Origin: Pseudomonadota bacterium
Lineage (GTDB): Bacteria > Pseudomonadota > Alphaproteobacteria > Acetobacterales > Acetobacteraceae
DNA length: 64,000 nucleotides
Assembly: GCA_021801255.1 (NCBI GenBank)
Contig: JAJYYH010000036.1
Span: 124,001-188,000 of the forward strand
Direction: 5' to 3'
Numbering within the stretch: position 1 is the stretch's first letter; each line of letters opens with the position of its first letter. The position numbers and the translations under genes are program-made. The notes under the pieces are model-generated. The model saw nothing but the letters and a program-made list of their open reading frames with translations, did no database searches and was not told the origin of the DNA. This document shows, piece after piece, positions 10,103 to 18,603 of this stretch.

Positions 10103-10137
10103 CGAGGGCGCTGCCCTCGACCCGCTGGGGCCAGTGG
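10103..10137 (+). repeat. Dispersed dyad repeat, copy B, truncated
   Basis: Matches the first 35 bases of the repeat family and is closest to copy E at 47091 (same CTGGGGCCAGTGG). The match stops abruptly after CCAGTGG, where other copies continue CCCCAGACCC. The Cas9-like fragment starts at this breakpoint, which marks an insertion or inversion joint. Confidence 0.8.
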
Positions 10138-10243
10138 TGTGGCCGGAACAGGATGGTCGTTGCCCTTATTCCGGGAAGTCGCTGTCATGCGCGGATGCCC
10201 TGAGCGCCGAGGCAACCGAGATCGACCATATCTTCCCCAGTGG
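10138..10243 (+). pseudogene. Remnant of a Cas9-like HNH nuclease domain
   Basis: Reading from 10137, the frame gives VWPEQDGRCPYSGKSL, then ~13 residues, then ATEIDHIFPSG. This spacing of a Q-x-G-R-C-P-Y-S-G block and an E-I-D-H-I-x-P block is the HNH motif of type II-C Cas9 proteins of alphaproteobacteria. Only ~36 codons remain: no RuvC part, PAM-interacting part, start or partner genes, and no CRISPR repeats are visible. The left edge is the truncated repeat, the right edge an IS1595-type transposase tail. Another HNH endonuclease family is possible but the motif fits Cas9 best. Confidence 0.55.
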
Positions 10244-10244
10244 C

Positions 10245-10403
10245 TTATCCCTTTGCTTCCGCCGCGATCAGCATGTTGTAGGTGACCGGCTGGATGGCGG
10301 TTCTGATGCCCAGCAGTGTGCGGAAGCCGGCATGGGGCGTTTTGCGCCGGTTGAAGCAGAAGACGAATTCGTCGAGGTAGGACTGGAGATGCTGGCGGCG
10401 TAG
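10245..10403 (-). pseudogene. IS1595-family (ISXO2-like) transposase, C-terminal fragment
   Basis: The minus strand encodes LRRQHLQSYLDEFVFCFNRR, then KTPHAGFRTLLG, then TAIQPVTYNML and a stop. This is the conserved end of ISXO2-type DDE transposases. Only the last ~52 residues survive; upstream (to the right) the reading frame runs into the duplicated DUF255 fragment, so the catalytic core is gone. It explains how the Cas9 fragment and the duplicated gene piece came to lie side by side. Confidence 0.75.
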
Positions 10404-10412
10404 GCCGTGGTA

Positions 10413-10969
10413 GACGCCGAGCGCCTCGCGGCGGTCGCGCGCACCTGGTTTGGCAAGCAAGAAGGCGCCTTCACGACCGCCGCCAGCGACGCCGACGATC
10501 TGCCGCTCGGCGCCGCCGCGCGCGCCGTCATCGCCGCCGATAACGCGATGCCGGCGGGCAATGGCCTGCTGGCCGAGGTTTTCGCCCGGCTCTACCATCT
10601 CACCGGCGAAGACCTCTGGCGGGTGCATGCCGAGGCCGTGATCGCCGCCTGTAGCGGGCGGACCGAAACGCTGCCGGCCTGCCCCACCCTGCTCGCCGCG
10701 GCCGAAATGCTCGCCGCGGGCGGCAGCGTCACGGTAATCGGCAATCCCCACGACCCGGCGACCATGGCGCTTCTCGCCACCGCTCGCGCCACGCCTGATC
10801 CGACGCTCGCCGTGCTTGCCTGCGCCGATGCAAATTCGGTCCCATCAGGCCACCCCGCGCGCGGCAAAACGACTCTGCACGGCGCGCCCGCCACCTATGT
10901 CTGCCGCCGCCAGACCTGCGGGCTGCCGATTTCCACCGCCGCCGACCTCGCCGCCGCTCTCCAGGGGCG
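10413..10969 (+). pseudogene. 557-bp duplicated 3' fragment of the DUF255 (YyaL-like) gene
   Basis: Nearly identical, without net length change, to the 3' part of the DUF255 gene at 24671-25227, but in opposite orientation. The translation (DAERLAAVARTWFGKQEGAF through AADLAAALQGR) differs from the parent at about ten residues, for example K for N after TWFG and H for R in WRVHAE. It lacks the thioredoxin-like domain and most of the helical domain. The frame is open and could be expressed from upstream, but no start or ribosome binding site is evident, so it is best treated as a dead fragment and one arm of a large inverted repeat. Confidence 0.88.
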
Positions 10970-11028
10970 CTAAGGGGGAAATAAAAACGGGATTTTGTAA
11001 GTATTTGTTTTAGCCAGAAATGATAAGT

Positions 11029-11098
11029 CCAGGGGCTTTGCCCCTGGACCCCAGCAAAGGCGGAGCCTTTGCAATCCTTTCATGATGCGGATCTGGGG
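11029..11098 (-). repeat. Dispersed dyad repeat, copy C, right half only, inverted
   Basis: Begins CCAGGGGCTTTGCCCCTGG and continues through CAAAGGCGGAGCCTTTG to ATCTGGGG. Read on the minus strand it is the second half of the family consensus. The first half is missing and replaced by unrelated sequence. Copy B at 10103 holds exactly the missing first half. Confidence 0.8.
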
Positions 11099-11119
11099 AA
11101 GCTGGCGATATAACAGCGG

Positions 11120-12040
11120 TCATTTTTGGGGCGATTGATGTAAGCCGCCCCGATCGCCGCCACCTGTGCCGATCAAGGTGAGGAGCGCCGCGGCGGCCGG
11201 GCTGCAGGGCCGCTCGGCGTGGCGGAGGGCGACGAAATCCCGCTCCGGCAGCCGCACCCCCACCTGACGCAACAGCCCCGCCTCCAGGCTCGGCGCGGCG
11301 ACCGAGGCGGAGATCGCCGTTGCCCCCATCCCCGCCTCCACCGCCGCCCGCACCGCCTCGTTCGAGGGCAGTTCCAGCGCCACCCGGAGCGCCGCGCGTG
11401 CAACCCCGAGCTTTTCCACAGCCGCCTCGAAGACCGAGCGGGTGCCCGAGCCGGGCTCACGCAGCACCCACTCGCTCGCCGTCAGTTCAGCGGGCGCGAT
11501 CGCGGCGCGCGCCGACCAGGGATGTTCGGGCCCGACCACCACCACCAGCTGGTCGCGCGCGATCGCCGTACTGACCAGCAGGGGATCGTCCACCCCACCC
11601 TCGACAAAACCCAGCTCCACCACCCCCTCATGCACCGACGCCGCGACCTGCTGGGTATTCCCCACGGTGAGCCGGATCTCGATATCGGGATAGGCGCGGT
11701 GGTAGCGCACGAGATAGCGCGGCAGCCAGTAGCTCGCGATGGTCTGGCTTGCCTGCACGGTCAGTGCGCCACGCCGCAGCCCGGCGATTTCCGCGAGTGT
11801 CGCTTCCGCCGCCGCAGCGCGGGCGAGCACGGCGCGTGCCTCGTGCAGGAAAAGCGCCCCCGCCTCAGTCAACTGGATACCCCGGCCGACGCGGTGGAAA
11901 AGCCGCACGCCGTGACGCGCCTCAAGTGCGGCAACCGCAGCACTTGCCGCCGATTGCGCGAGGTTAAGCGTCTCCGCCGCGCGGGTTACGTGTTGCCGTT
12001 CAGCGACGGCAACGAAGATGCGAAGCTGTTCGAGTGTCAT
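11120..12040 (-). CDS. LysR-family transcriptional regulator
   Basis: 306 residues. N-terminal winged helix-turn-helix (MTLEQLRIFVAVAERQHVTR and onward, residues 1-60) and a LysR substrate-binding domain (~90-300). The RGALTVQASQTIASYWLPRYL segment resembles the CysL/CbbR-like subgroup. The start at 12040 matches the family; the open frame upstream is arginine-rich and unlikely to be coding. It is divergent from ogt with a 157-bp gap, so it may regulate ogt/qor and itself. The inducer is unknown. Confidence 0.88.
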   Translation of the reverse strand: MTLEQLRIFVAVAERQHVTRAAETLNLAQSAASAAVAALEARHGVRLFHRVGRGIQLTEAGALFLHEARAVLARAAAAEATLAEIAGLRRGALTVQASQTIASYWLPRYLVRYHRAYPDIEIRLTVGNTQQVAASVHEGVVELGFVEGGVDDPLLVSTAIARDQLVVVVGPEHPWSARAAIAPAELTASEWVLREPGSGTRSVFEAAVEKLGVARAALRVALELPSNEAVRAAVEAGMGATAISASVAAPSLEAGLLRQVGVRLPERDFVALRHAERPCSPAAAALLTLIGTGGGDRGGLHQSPQK

Positions 12041-12197
12041 GCCCGCAGCATGGCGGCAAGCCGCGCGCGCCGCCAGAGGCCGCGCGTTTCGCCCAGGGCT
12101 GGCCGCGCTTGACAAGCGCCGGCTCCGGGTCTGCCATCCCGCCTCGATCGTCTCCGGGCAGAGCCTGCGGGACGTTTTTTGCCAGGATTTTGCCGCC

Positions 12198-12683
12198 ATG
12201 CCGCAGCTTTCGCTCCATTCGCCGATCGGTGATCTCACGCTCTCGGAAGACGCGGGCGCGCTGGTGGCACTCGATTGGGGCTGGGGCCGCGATCAGGAGG
12301 AAACGCCGCTTTTGCGCCATGCCGCCGACCTGCTCCAGGCCTATTTCGACGGCGTCATGCCGCGCGCGGGCTTCCGCGATCTGCCGCTGGCCCCGCCCGG
12401 CACCGCTTTCCAGCGCGGGGTCTGGGAGGAATTGCGCCGCATCCCGCCGGGAGAAACCCGCAGCTATGGCGATCTCGCCCGCGCCATGCAAAGCTCCGCG
12501 CGCGCCGTCGGGCAGGCGAACGGAGCCAATCCCATCCCCATCCTCATCCCCTGCCACCGCGTGGTCGCGCAACACGGGCTCGGTGGCTATTCCGCGCCGG
12601 GCGGGATCGAGACCAAATCCTGGCTGCTCGCTTTTGAGCGCCGTGCCATCCACCCCCTTTCATGTGCCCAAACCGGGCATTGA
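12198..12683 (+). CDS. ogt: Methylated-DNA--[protein]-cysteine S-methyltransferase
   Basis: 161 residues. Removes the methyl group from O6-methylguanine in DNA by irreversible transfer to its own cysteine. The active-site motif PCHRVV is near residue 118, preceded by the helix-turn-helix region RSYGDLARAM and the asparagine hinge GQANGANPIPI. The N-terminal domain is short, as in stand-alone Ogt rather than Ada. ATG 12198 begins the recognisable LSLHSPIGDLTLSED segment. The quinone oxidoreductase gene starts 11 bp after its stop, so the two are probably co-transcribed. Confidence 0.93.
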   Translation: MPQLSLHSPIGDLTLSEDAGALVALDWGWGRDQEETPLLRHAADLLQAYFDGVMPRAGFRDLPLAPPGTAFQRGVWEELRRIPPGETRSYGDLARAMQSSARAVGQANGANPIPILIPCHRVVAQHGLGGYSAPGGIETKSWLLAFERRAIHPLSCAQTGH

Positions 12684-12694
12684 CGGAGCAAACC

Positions 12695-13669
12695 ATGACG
12701 CACGCCATCCGTATCCACACCCATGGCGGCCCGGAGGTCATGCGCTGGGAGGAAATCCCCCTCCCCGAGCCAGGTCCCGGCGAGGCGCGGGTGCGCCATG
12801 AGGCGGTCGGGCTCAACTACATCGATGTCTATTACCGCACCGGCCTCTACAAGGCGCCTGCCATGCCCGCCATTCTCGGCATGGAAGGCGCCGGCATCGT
12901 CACCGCGATCGGTGCTGGGGTCAGCCATCTCGCGGTCGGCGACCGAGTCGCCTACGCCTCCGGCCCGATCGGCGCCTATGCCACCGAGCGCAGCATCGCC
13001 GCTGACCGCCTCGTCAAACTCCCCGCCGAGATCGACACCCGCACCGCCGCCGCGATGATGCTCCAGGGCATGACCGCGCAATACCTGCTGCGCCGCACCC
13101 ATACCGTGAAGGCTGGCGAGACCATCGTCGTCCACGCCGCCGCCGGTGGCGTCGGGCTCATCATGTGCCAATGGGCGAAGCATCTCGGCGCCACCGTGAT
13201 CGGGGTGGTCTCGACCCCGGAAAAGGCCGAACTCGCCCGCGCCCACGGCGCCGCCCACGTCGTCATCGGCATTTCCCACCTCGTCGAGGAGGTCAAGCGC
13301 ATCACCCAGGGAGCGATGGTGCCGGTGGTCTATGACAGCATCGGCAAGGACAGCTTCACCGCCAGCATCGACTGCCTGGCGCCGCTCGGGCTGATGGTGA
13401 GCTTCGGCAACGCCTCCGGCCCCGTTGGCCCCGTCGATGTCGGGATGCTCGGCGCCAAGGGCAGCCTCTTCCTCACCCGTCCGAGCCTCGCCACCTATAC
13501 CAGTAAACGCAGCGATCTCGAACGCTCCGCCGCCGACCTCTTCGACGTGGTGCGCCAGGGCGCGGTTAAAATCCGCATCAACCAGACATTCCCCTTGCGC
13601 GACGCCGCCCTCGCCCACATCGCGCTTGAGGCCCGCAAAACCACCGGCAGCACGGTGCTGCTGCCTTGA
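12695..13669 (+). CDS. NADPH:quinone oxidoreductase, zeta-crystallin type
   Basis: 324-residue zinc-free medium-chain reductase. N-terminal GroES-like fold with VGLNYIDVYYRTGLY (residues 40-55), a Rossmann domain with VHAAAGGVGLIMCQWAKHLG near 147-165 for NADPH, and the C-terminal SLFLTRPSLATYT signature of the QorA group. It catalyses one-electron or two-electron reduction of quinones using NADPH. It follows ogt closely, and a GGAG ribosome binding site precedes ATG 12695. Confidence 0.9.
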   Translation: MTHAIRIHTHGGPEVMRWEEIPLPEPGPGEARVRHEAVGLNYIDVYYRTGLYKAPAMPAILGMEGAGIVTAIGAGVSHLAVGDRVAYASGPIGAYATERSIAADRLVKLPAEIDTRTAAAMMLQGMTAQYLLRRTHTVKAGETIVVHAAAGGVGLIMCQWAKHLGATVIGVVSTPEKAELARAHGAAHVVIGISHLVEEVKRITQGAMVPVVYDSIGKDSFTASIDCLAPLGLMVSFGNASGPVGPVDVGMLGAKGSLFLTRPSLATYTSKRSDLERSAADLFDVVRQGAVKIRINQTFPLRDAALAHIALEARKTTGSTVLLP

Positions 13670-14112
13670 GGGAAGGCGGGGGCTTTACCCCTCGACGGGA
13701 TATAGCTATCGCCAAATCAGCTCCCATTTTGAAACCACTCACGGCCGCGTGATGAGTGAAGGTGGGGGCGACGGGTTGGCTGCCTGCGTTCGGTGCGTCT
13801 GCGGGTCTGGTCGATCCGGTTTATGAGGCGCTGGGTCATCGCCCCGCATCATCGCCTGCCGGAGCCGGGCCAGCAATTTCGGCGAGGGCTGGCGAGTTCG
13901 GCATCCGGACGGCGGGACCATTTCGTGATGGTGGCGAATTTTCCCATGCCGATTGCCTTGATGGCCTCTCGGATGGTGTCGCGCAGGCGCTCGCGGTCGG
14001 CGGTGGCGAGGCCGCATTCGTTTTGGGCTTCCGGGTCGAGGGTAGCGTCGCGAAGTGTGTGGAAATTCTGTGTGGCGTATCTCAGGATTGGGCTTCGGTT
14101 GGTCAGCAGGGC
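13670..14112. other. Intergenic stretch with possible decayed coding sequence
   Basis: 443 bp between two convergent genes. 13674-13700 resembles a fragment of the dispersed repeat (GGCGGGGGCTTTACCCCTCGA). On the minus strand, 14090 down to ~13880 reads open as NFHTLRDATLDPEAQNECGL, then ADRERLRDTIREAIKAIGMG, which has the look of real helical protein, but I do not recognise a family and the frame then breaks into low-complexity Pro/Arg text. This is probably a remnant at the left edge of the sugar-catabolism island. No confident gene. Confidence 0.4.
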
Positions 14113-14874
14113 CTAACTCAGCACGATCCCGCCGCAAACATTGAGTGTCTGTCCGGTCACGAAGGCCGCAGCGTCGGAGGCAAGGAATACCACCGGCCCG
14201 GCGACGTCTTCCGGCTGACCCAGGCGGCGCAGCGCGGTGATACGCACCCACTGATCGCGCGTCGTTGGGTCGTCGAGATTGGTGCGCCCCATGTCGGTGA
14301 CAATGATGCCGGGGCAGATGCAGTTGGCGGTGATGCCGTCCGCGCCCACCTCCTGCGCCAGCACACGCGTGAAGCCCATCACCGCGGCCTTGGACGCCGA
14401 GTAATGCGCCTGCAGCGGTGCGCCATGCTTGCCGCCGATCGAGGCGATGTTGACGATCCGCCCGTAACGCCGCGCCCGCATGTGCGGCAGCAGCGCCTGC
14501 GAAACCAGAAACGTGCCCTTGGCGTTTACGTTCATCACAGCATCCCACTGCGCCTCCTCCAATCCCTCCACCGAGTTGACGATCAGGATGCCGGCGTTGT
14601 TGACCAGCGCGTCGATCTGCCCGGCGGCGGCGATGGCGGCAGCCACCATGCTGCGCACCGCGGCGGCATCAGACACGTCGGCCAGCACTGTCCAGGCGGC
14701 CCGGCCGAGCGCCGCGATCTCGGCACGCACGCTCTCCAGCGGCGCGGACTCGCGCGGGAGATCGTTGACCACGACGTCGAAGCCGGCCCGCGCCAGACCG
14801 AGCGCGCAGGCACGTCCGATGCCGCGGCTGGCGCCCGTCACCAGCGCCACGCGGCGCTCCCGCGTCTGGCACAT
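14113..14874 (-). CDS. SDR-family NAD(P)-dependent oxidoreductase
   Basis: 253-residue classical short-chain dehydrogenase. Cofactor motif TGASRGIG at residues 14-21, NNAG near 90, catalytic serine in NIASIGGKHG near 143, and YSASK near 157. The C-terminus ends with the usual TGQTLNVCGG. It is the last gene of the minus-strand sugar operon, 12 bp after the permease, so it most likely oxidises the imported sugar, polyol or an intermediate. Fabg-like fatty acid reduction is unlikely in this context. Confidence 0.9.
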   Translation of the reverse strand: MCQTRERRVALVTGASRGIGRACALGLARAGFDVVVNDLPRESAPLESVRAEIAALGRAAWTVLADVSDAAAVRSMVAAAIAAAGQIDALVNNAGILIVNSVEGLEEAQWDAVMNVNAKGTFLVSQALLPHMRARRYGRIVNIASIGGKHGAPLQAHYSASKAAVMGFTRVLAQEVGADGITANCICPGIIVTDMGRTNLDDPTTRDQWVRITALRRLGQPEDVAGPVVFLASDAAAFVTGQTLNVCGGIVLS

Positions 14875-14886
14875 TCTGTATTCTCC

Positions 14887-15879
14887 CTAGAAGAAGCGGA
14901 TTTCGCCGCGCAGCACGGCGAGGCTGACGGCGGCGATCATCACCAGCCCGCGGACCTCATTCTGTAGATAAAAGGGCGCGCCCAGCAGGTTCAGCCCGTT
15001 GTCCAGCATGCCGATGATCACCACGCCGACCAGCGTGCCCTGCACCGTGGCGCGGCCCGGCTTGAACGCAGTCATGCCGAGGAACACCGCAGTCAGACTG
15101 TCCAGCAGATAAGGTTCTCCCGCGCCCGGTTGGCCGGTGCCGAGGCGCGCGGTCAGCATGATGCCGCCCATCGCGGCGCCCAGGCCGGACAGCGCCAGCG
15201 CGATCAGGCGGCACCGGTTGACGCGGATGCCGGACAGGCGCGCCGCCTGGATGTTGGCCCCGGTCGCGACAATGGCGCGGCCCAGGCGCGACCTGTTCAG
15301 CAGCACGTAGTTGACCGCTACCACGACCAGCGCGATCACGCTCGGCACCGGCACCACGCCGAACAGCCGCCCAGTCGCGATGTAGTAGAATGTGTCAGGA
15401 AACGCTGCATAGATCGAATCGCCGCCGTCATAGGCGTAGTTGATGCCGAGCGCGATCGGCCCCATCGCCAGTGTCGCGATCAGTGACGGTATCCGCAGAC
15501 GCGTGACCAGCAGCCCGCTGATCGTGCCGATGATCAGCCCCACCAGCATCGGCGCCAGGATGGCGATGATCACTGGCAGCCCGGCCCACACCATCAGCCC
15601 GGCGCTGAGCACGCCGGCCAGGCTTGCTACTTCGCCAACCGAAAGGTCGAACTCGCCGCTGGCCACCGCGATGGTCAGGCCAGAGGACACCACCATCAGC
15701 ACCGACACCTGCACCAAGATGTTGGCGATGTTGGTGGCGCTGACGAACTTGCCCGTGGCCAGCGCGAAGCCAACGAAGATCAGCGCGGCGGCAAGCACCG
15801 TGCCGTAGCGCGACAGGAACTGCGTGTGCCGGGCGGGACGGTCATGGGTTCCGGGCATGGCGGCAGTGGGTGCGGACAT
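14887..15879 (-). CDS. Sugar ABC transporter permease (RbsC/XylH type)
   Basis: 330 residues with about nine hydrophobic segments, starting near residue 26 (YGTVLAAALIFVGFALATGK). The NIANILVQVSVLMVVSSGLTIAVASGEFDLSVGEVASLAG block is the standard signature of the BPD_transp_2 sugar permeases, split here around residues 50-90. It forms the inner-membrane channel, presumably as a homodimer because only one permease is encoded. Its start overlaps the ATPase stop by one base (TGATG), so translation is coupled. Confidence 0.92.
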   Translation of the reverse strand: MSAPTAAMPGTHDRPARHTQFLSRYGTVLAAALIFVGFALATGKFVSATNIANILVQVSVLMVVSSGLTIAVASGEFDLSVGEVASLAGVLSAGLMVWAGLPVIIAILAPMLVGLIIGTISGLLVTRLRIPSLIATLAMGPIALGINYAYDGGDSIYAAFPDTFYYIATGRLFGVVPVPSVIALVVVAVNYVLLNRSRLGRAIVATGANIQAARLSGIRVNRCRLIALALSGLGAAMGGIMLTARLGTGQPGAGEPYLLDSLTAVFLGMTAFKPGRATVQGTLVGVVIIGMLDNGLNLLGAPFYLQNEVRGLVMIAAVSLAVLRGEIRFF

Positions 15880-17414
15880 CAAGCCACTTCCAACAACAGG
15901 CGTTCCTCGCTGAGCGCGTCGCGCGGCACGCAAGTGGCGACGCGGTCGTGCGAGATGCAGTATACGCGGTCGCATATGCCGATGAGCTCGCCGAACTCGG
16001 CGCTGGCGATCAGCACCGCCGCGCCGGCGCGGGCGAAGTCGCGGATCAGCGCGTAGATTTCCGCCTTGGCACCGACGTCCACCCCCTCGGTCGGATTGTC
16101 CAGCAGCAGCACCGGGGGCGCGCCACCCGCCTTGTCCATGCGCACCAGCCAGCGGCCGAATGCCACTTTCTGCTGGTTGCCGCCGGACAGCTCCATCACC
16201 GGCTGTGCGGCGCCGCTGCATTTCACGCGCAGCCGCTCGATGACACGCTTGGCCTGCGTCCGCTCCTCCGCCTCACGCATGAAGCCGCGCCGGCTGAGCT
16301 GCGCCAGGGCGCCAGTCATCAGGTTCTCCCGCACGTCTAGGCCGGGGAACAGCGCCTTGCGCACTCGATTGTCGGCGACGAGGTAGATACCGGCCGCGAT
16401 CGCCTCGTCCACGCTGCGGGGCAGCCGCGCCAGCGGCCCGATCCGAGCGGCGGCGGCGCGCGCGGGATGCGGGCTGCCGGCAAGGCGCTCAAGCAACTCG
16501 GTCTGGCCCGCGCCCAGCACGCCGGCCAGCCCGACCACCTCGCCCCGGCGGACGATGAGTTCGGCGACGCTCAGTCGGGCCACCCGGCAGTCGGTGAGAT
16601 GCACGGCGATCTCGCCGGCGCGGGCGTGGCTGGCCCAGTCGGTGTCCTCGATGGTCCGCCCCACCATCAGGCGGATCACCTCGGCGGGCGAGGTCCCCGC
16701 CACTGGGCCGTCGAATACCTTCTGCCCATCCTTCATCACCGCGACGCGGTCGCAATGCGCGAATACCTCGTTCATGTGATGCGAGATGAACAGGATCGCC
16801 AGGCCGCGCCGCTTCAGGTCGGCGAGGAAAGTGAACAGCCGCCGGCTCTCGGCAAGCGACAGCGACGCGGTCGGCTCGTCCAGGATCAGCACCGCCGGGT
16901 CGAGCGCGACGGCCTTGAGTATGTCGAGGATCTTGGTCTCGCCGATCGACAGCTCGCCGCATTCGCGGTCAAGGTCGATGGCCACGCCAAAGCGGTCGGC
17001 CAGCGCCTGCGCGCGACGCCGCAGCATGCGCTGGTCGATCAGGCCGCCGCGCAACGGCTCGCGGCCCAGCATGATGTTCTCGGCGCCGTTCAGGCTGGGG
17101 ATGATGGCGACCTGCTGGTGCGCCACCGCGATGCCGGCGGCGTGTGCGTCGGCGGCGCTGCGCAGATGCACGGGCTTGCCGTCGATCTCGATCTGGCCGG
17201 AATCGGCTGGCGCCACGCCGCAGATGATCTTGACCAGCGTGGACTTGCCGGCGCCGTTAGCACCGACCAGTGCCAGCATCTCACCCGCGTGCAGCGCCAG
17301 GTCCACGTCATCGACCGCGCGCGTGGCGGCAAAGCTCTTGCGGATAACACGCGCGGCTAGGCGGGGTGCGCCCCTCTCCTGTCGCGCAGGAGAGGGGGTT
17401 CTGTCAGGCGCCAC
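15879..17414 (-). CDS. Sugar ABC transporter ATP-binding protein (tandem nucleotide-binding domains)
   Basis: 511 residues with two ABC domains. The first has Walker A GANGAGKST near residue 62, and signature region ELSIGETKILDILK followed by Walker B VLILDEPTASLS; the second has a degenerate Walker A (GVLGAGQTE) near 310, signature ELSGGNQQKVAFGRWL and Walker B VLLLDNPTEGVD. This degenerate second P-loop is normal for RbsA/XylG-type proteins. The only plausible start in frame is GTG 17414, two bases past the binding-protein stop. A strong inverted repeat lies in the first codons. Confidence 0.9.
   Translation of the reverse strand: MAPDRTPSPARQERGAPRLAARVIRKSFAATRAVDDVDLALHAGEMLALVGANGAGKSTLVKIICGVAPADSGQIEIDGKPVHLRSAADAHAAGIAVAHQQVAIIPSLNGAENIMLGREPLRGGLIDQRMLRRRAQALADRFGVAIDLDRECGELSIGETKILDILKAVALDPAVLILDEPTASLSLAESRRLFTFLADLKRRGLAILFISHHMNEVFAHCDRVAVMKDGQKVFDGPVAGTSPAEVIRLMVGRTIEDTDWASHARAGEIAVHLTDCRVARLSVAELIVRRGEVVGLAGVLGAGQTELLERLAGSPHPARAAAARIGPLARLPRSVDEAIAAGIYLVADNRVRKALFPGLDVRENLMTGALAQLSRRGFMREAEERTQAKRVIERLRVKCSGAAQPVMELSGGNQQKVAFGRWLVRMDKAGGAPPVLLLDNPTEGVDVGAKAEIYALIRDFARAGAAVLIASAEFGELIGICDRVYCISHDRVATCVPRDALSEERLLLEVA
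17371..17397 (-). promoter_or_regulatory. Perfect 11-bp hairpin at the binding-protein/ATPase junction
   Basis: CCCCTCTCCTG at 17371-17381 and CAGGAGAGGGG at 17387-17397 are exact reverse complements with loop TCGCG. It lies ~17 bases into the ATPase reading frame and just after the stop of the binding-protein gene. Such stems between binding-protein and membrane-component genes commonly protect the upstream mRNA from 3' decay and lower downstream expression. No T-run follows on the transcribed strand, so it does not look like a simple terminator. Confidence 0.6.
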
Positions 17415-17416
17415 GC

Positions 17417-18535
17417 TCAGCCCTTCATGCCGGCGACGGCGCGATCGCGATAGACGTAGTAGAGGTCGGTTGCGTTGTAGGTCGGCTCCCCGGCCGGCGG
17501 GATGTTGGCGCCGCGCACCAGCAGCGGGGCCGGGAACTCCACCGTCGGCACTGGCACGATCTCCTTGGCGGGGCGGCCGCGACCGACGATTTCGTTGACC
17601 ATCCAGCCGCCATAGGCGCCCCACAGCTCAAAGGCCTGCGCGCAGGTGGCCACCAGCGGATAGTTCGGCGAGCGCATGCGCTCAAGCGCGGTCGGATGGC
17701 CGTCGCAGCCGACCACGAACACCTTGTCCTGCAGCTTATGCGCCTGCACCACCTCGGCGGCAGCCATCGCGGGCTCGTCCCACGGGCACCAGATCGCGTC
17801 GATCTGCTCGCCATAGCGGGTCAGCCAGTCGTTGACCGCGTTCTGCGTCGTCTCAAAGAAACCTTGGTACTGGATCACCCGGTCGCCCTTCACGGTGATC
17901 CACTCATTCTCCGTCAGAATCTCCTTCAGCACCTTGCCGCGCTTGCGGGTGCCGTGGTGGAAATTGGCCGTGATCGTCAGGATGTTGGCCTTGGTCTTGC
18001 CATCGCCCAGCAGCTTGTCCACCATGAACTGGCCGAACTGGCCGCCCATCACCCAGTTGTTGCTGGTGATGTCGGCGATCGCCGGTGCCTGCCAGCCAGA
18101 ATCCAGGCTGAAGAACGGGATCTTGGACCGGTCCAGGTCGAGCAGCGCGCTGTGGGCCGCGGTCAGCGTGCCGAACAGCACCATGATGGCGTCGGACTTC
18201 CCAGTGATCGCGTCCTCGATCTGGCTGACCAGCGCGCCCGGGTCGCCCTTGGCGTCGGTCTGCGTCACCTGCCAGGTCTTGTCGAGGCCGGAGCCCTTGA
18301 GCCAGGTCTGGAAGCCGGCCCAGGCCCGCTGGTCGGACTGCGCCGACATCTGCTGCGCGATCACCGCGAGCTTGACGGGCTTCACGTCGGCGGCACGCGC
18401 CGGCGCGCTGGCGCCGGCCAGCTCGGCGATCTTCGCGGCGCCGAGCACCGCGGCACCCAGTCCGACGCCCTGGAGCAGGGAGCGGCGAGAGGTCGCCGGC
18501 CCGCCATCGGGGCGGCTCATGCTGTCGTTTTGCAT
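17417..18535 (-). CDS. Sugar ABC transporter substrate-binding protein
   Basis: 372 residues. A twin-arginine-type leader (SRRSLLQGVGLGAAVLGAAK) predicts export; mature protein starts after ARA near residue 48. The remainder is a periplasmic binding protein of the ribose/xylose class (Peripla_BP_4): KLAVIAQQMSAQSDQRAW opens the first lobe, IPFFSLDSGW and VFVVGCDGHPTALERM are in the ligand cleft and second lobe. Ligand unknown; several tryptophans in the cleft region (WCPWDEP) suit a carbohydrate. An AAGGAGGA ribosome binding site stands seven bases before ATG 18535, the strongest in the operon, consistent with high expression. Confidence 0.9.
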   Translation of the reverse strand: MQNDSMSRPDGGPATSRRSLLQGVGLGAAVLGAAKIAELAGASAPARAADVKPVKLAVIAQQMSAQSDQRAWAGFQTWLKGSGLDKTWQVTQTDAKGDPGALVSQIEDAITGKSDAIMVLFGTLTAAHSALLDLDRSKIPFFSLDSGWQAPAIADITSNNWVMGGQFGQFMVDKLLGDGKTKANILTITANFHHGTRKRGKVLKEILTENEWITVKGDRVIQYQGFFETTQNAVNDWLTRYGEQIDAIWCPWDEPAMAAAEVVQAHKLQDKVFVVGCDGHPTALERMRSPNYPLVATCAQAFELWGAYGGWMVNEIVGRGRPAKEIVPVPTVEFPAPLLVRGANIPPAGEPTYNATDLYYVYRDRAVAGMKG

Positions 18536-18603
18536 CGATCGTTCCTCCTTCGTGTTGGGCCGCCACCAGCCGGCGGGATTAGTTGCTTAGGTGCGCCATG
18601 TCG

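Noticed and set aside
13756-14967. 403-residue plus-strand open frame
   Set aside because: Mostly antisense to the SDR gene; no family resemblance.
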